This document shows, in pieces, positions 63,503 through 64,000 of a stretch of DNA of 64,000 nt. The notes under the pieces were generated by a model. The model saw nothing but the letters and a program-made list of their open reading frames with translations. It was not told where the DNA came from and did no database searches. The position numbers were made by a program, and so were the translations under genes. The first letter of the stretch is position 1; the number at the start of each line of letters is the position of its first letter. Source of the DNA: Cryobacterium sp. GrIS_2_6 (lineage in GTDB: Bacteria > Actinomycetota > Actinomycetes > Actinomycetales > Microbacteriaceae); contig NZ_JAXCHP010000001.1 of NCBI RefSeq assembly GCF_035984545.1, forward strand, positions 3,658,001-3,722,000, read 5' to 3'.

Positions 63503-64000
63503 TGCTGACCCTCACGACAGAAACCATGCAGAACCTGGCGACATTCGAGGCGGCCGGCATCACTGTGCCTCACTTCGACCGCACAGCCGTCCAGCTCACC
63601 ACTTCGGCGAATCCGGCGTGGATCCACTTCGGCGGCGGGAACCTGTTCCGGTGCCTGCACGCCTCGCTGCAGCAGCACCTGCTCAACGCGGGTGAGAGCG
63701 ACGTCGGAATCGTCGTCGTCGACACCTACGACGACGAACTGATCGAGACGATCTACCAGGGCCGCGACAACCTCTCCCTGACCGTCGTGATGAAGGCGAA
63801 CGGTGACATCGAGAAGGAACTGATCGCGAGCATCACCGAGAGCCGGTACCTCGCAGAGTCGAACCCGGTCGCCACGTTACGGGTCAGGGCGATCTTCGCG
63901 AACCCGAGCCTGCAACTGGCCACGGTCACGATCACCGAGAAGGGCTACAACCTGAAGGGCCCGGACGGCGAGCTTTCCGGGCTCGTGCTGGGGGACATCA
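63502..64000 (+). CDS. Mannitol dehydrogenase / fructuronate reductase family protein (partial)
   Basis: The first 166 residues are present and the gene runs off the window. It has PAWIHFGGGNLFRCLHASLQ, the N-terminal Rossmann glycine region of the UxuB/MtlD long-chain family, and TITEKGYNLKG. In this family the active site lies further on. The ATG overlaps the stop of the sugar porter by one base (TGATG), so the two are co-translated and probably act on the same sugar. Confidence 0.9.
   Translation, partial: MLTLTTETMQNLATFEAAGITVPHFDRTAVQLTTSANPAWIHFGGGNLFRCLHASLQQHLLNAGESDVGIVVVDTYDDELIETIYQGRDNLSLTVVMKANGDIEKELIASITESRYLAESNPVATLRVRAIFANPSLQLATVTITEKGYNLKGPDGELSGLVLGDI

Overview
The window is high-GC actinobacterial chromosome, most likely from a member of the Microbacteriaceae. 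Pointers are a 32-residue Lys/Arg-rich COX24-like ribosomal protein, a short archaeal-type AspS, a small 110-residue protein of a type I associate with this family, a cytochrome c maturation operon of the ResA/CcdA/ResB/CcsB type, a full menaquinone locus and many leaderless genes. Genus cannot be fixed from the sequence alone.

Layout. 1-3000: ribosomal-type peptide, HAD phosphatase, glutaredoxin-like and Dabb proteins, aspS. 3019-7817: histidine phosphatase followed by the cytochrome c maturation genes (TlpA/ResA, CcdA, ResB, CcsB). 7832-9268: a complete ISL3-family insertion sequence with a perfect 8-bp target duplication, inserted into the edge of a dispersed palindromic repeat. 9362-25076: menaquinone biosynthesis (menC, menB, menE, menA, menD, menF, menG and a polyprenyl diphosphate synthase), interleaved with a group 2 sigma factor, PPK2, small membrane proteins and an FprA-type ferredoxin reductase. 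25180-27171: class III aminotransferase and YajQ. 27343-33749: a MacAB-like ABC export cluster with two adaptors and a lipoprotein. 33775-39753: LacI regulator, tRNA-Tyr, inositol monophosphatase family protein, M23 peptidase, small alarmone synthetase and a DUF559 protein. 39843-46896: maltodextrin-type locus (GH13 glucosidase, MalE/F/G-like ABC importer, decayed second GH13 gene) with two LacI-type operators in the divergent promoter region.

46978-55883 looks like a decayed island. It starts after tRNA-Thr and tRNA-Met and ends at a second copy of a tRNA 3' end. It holds an AAA fragment, an RHS fragment, a G6PD with an aberrant C-terminus, a GH15 enzyme, a broken surface protein, a frameshifted lipoprotein, a 170-bp IS630-like MITE and a beta-carbonic anhydrase lacking its N-terminal half. 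No integrase is visible.

55897-64000: deoC, a small CDF-like membrane protein, a DUF222-HNH protein, a DMT transporter with a histidine-rich tail, a decayed FMN/FAD oxidoreductase, a sugar porter and the start of a mannitol dehydrogenase/fructuronate reductase-type gene.

Together the genes describe an aerobic heterotroph making menaquinone and c-type cytochromes and importing maltodextrins. The most notable non-genic signals are (1) a run of promoters whose TANNNT -10 box sits 6-7 bases before an ATG or GTG start, implying leaderless mRNAs, (2) at least three families of dispersed hairpin repeats, one copy of which is read in frame inside menE, (3) recurrent 9-bp tandem repeats, and (4) a short ORF translationally overlapping the sigma-factor start.
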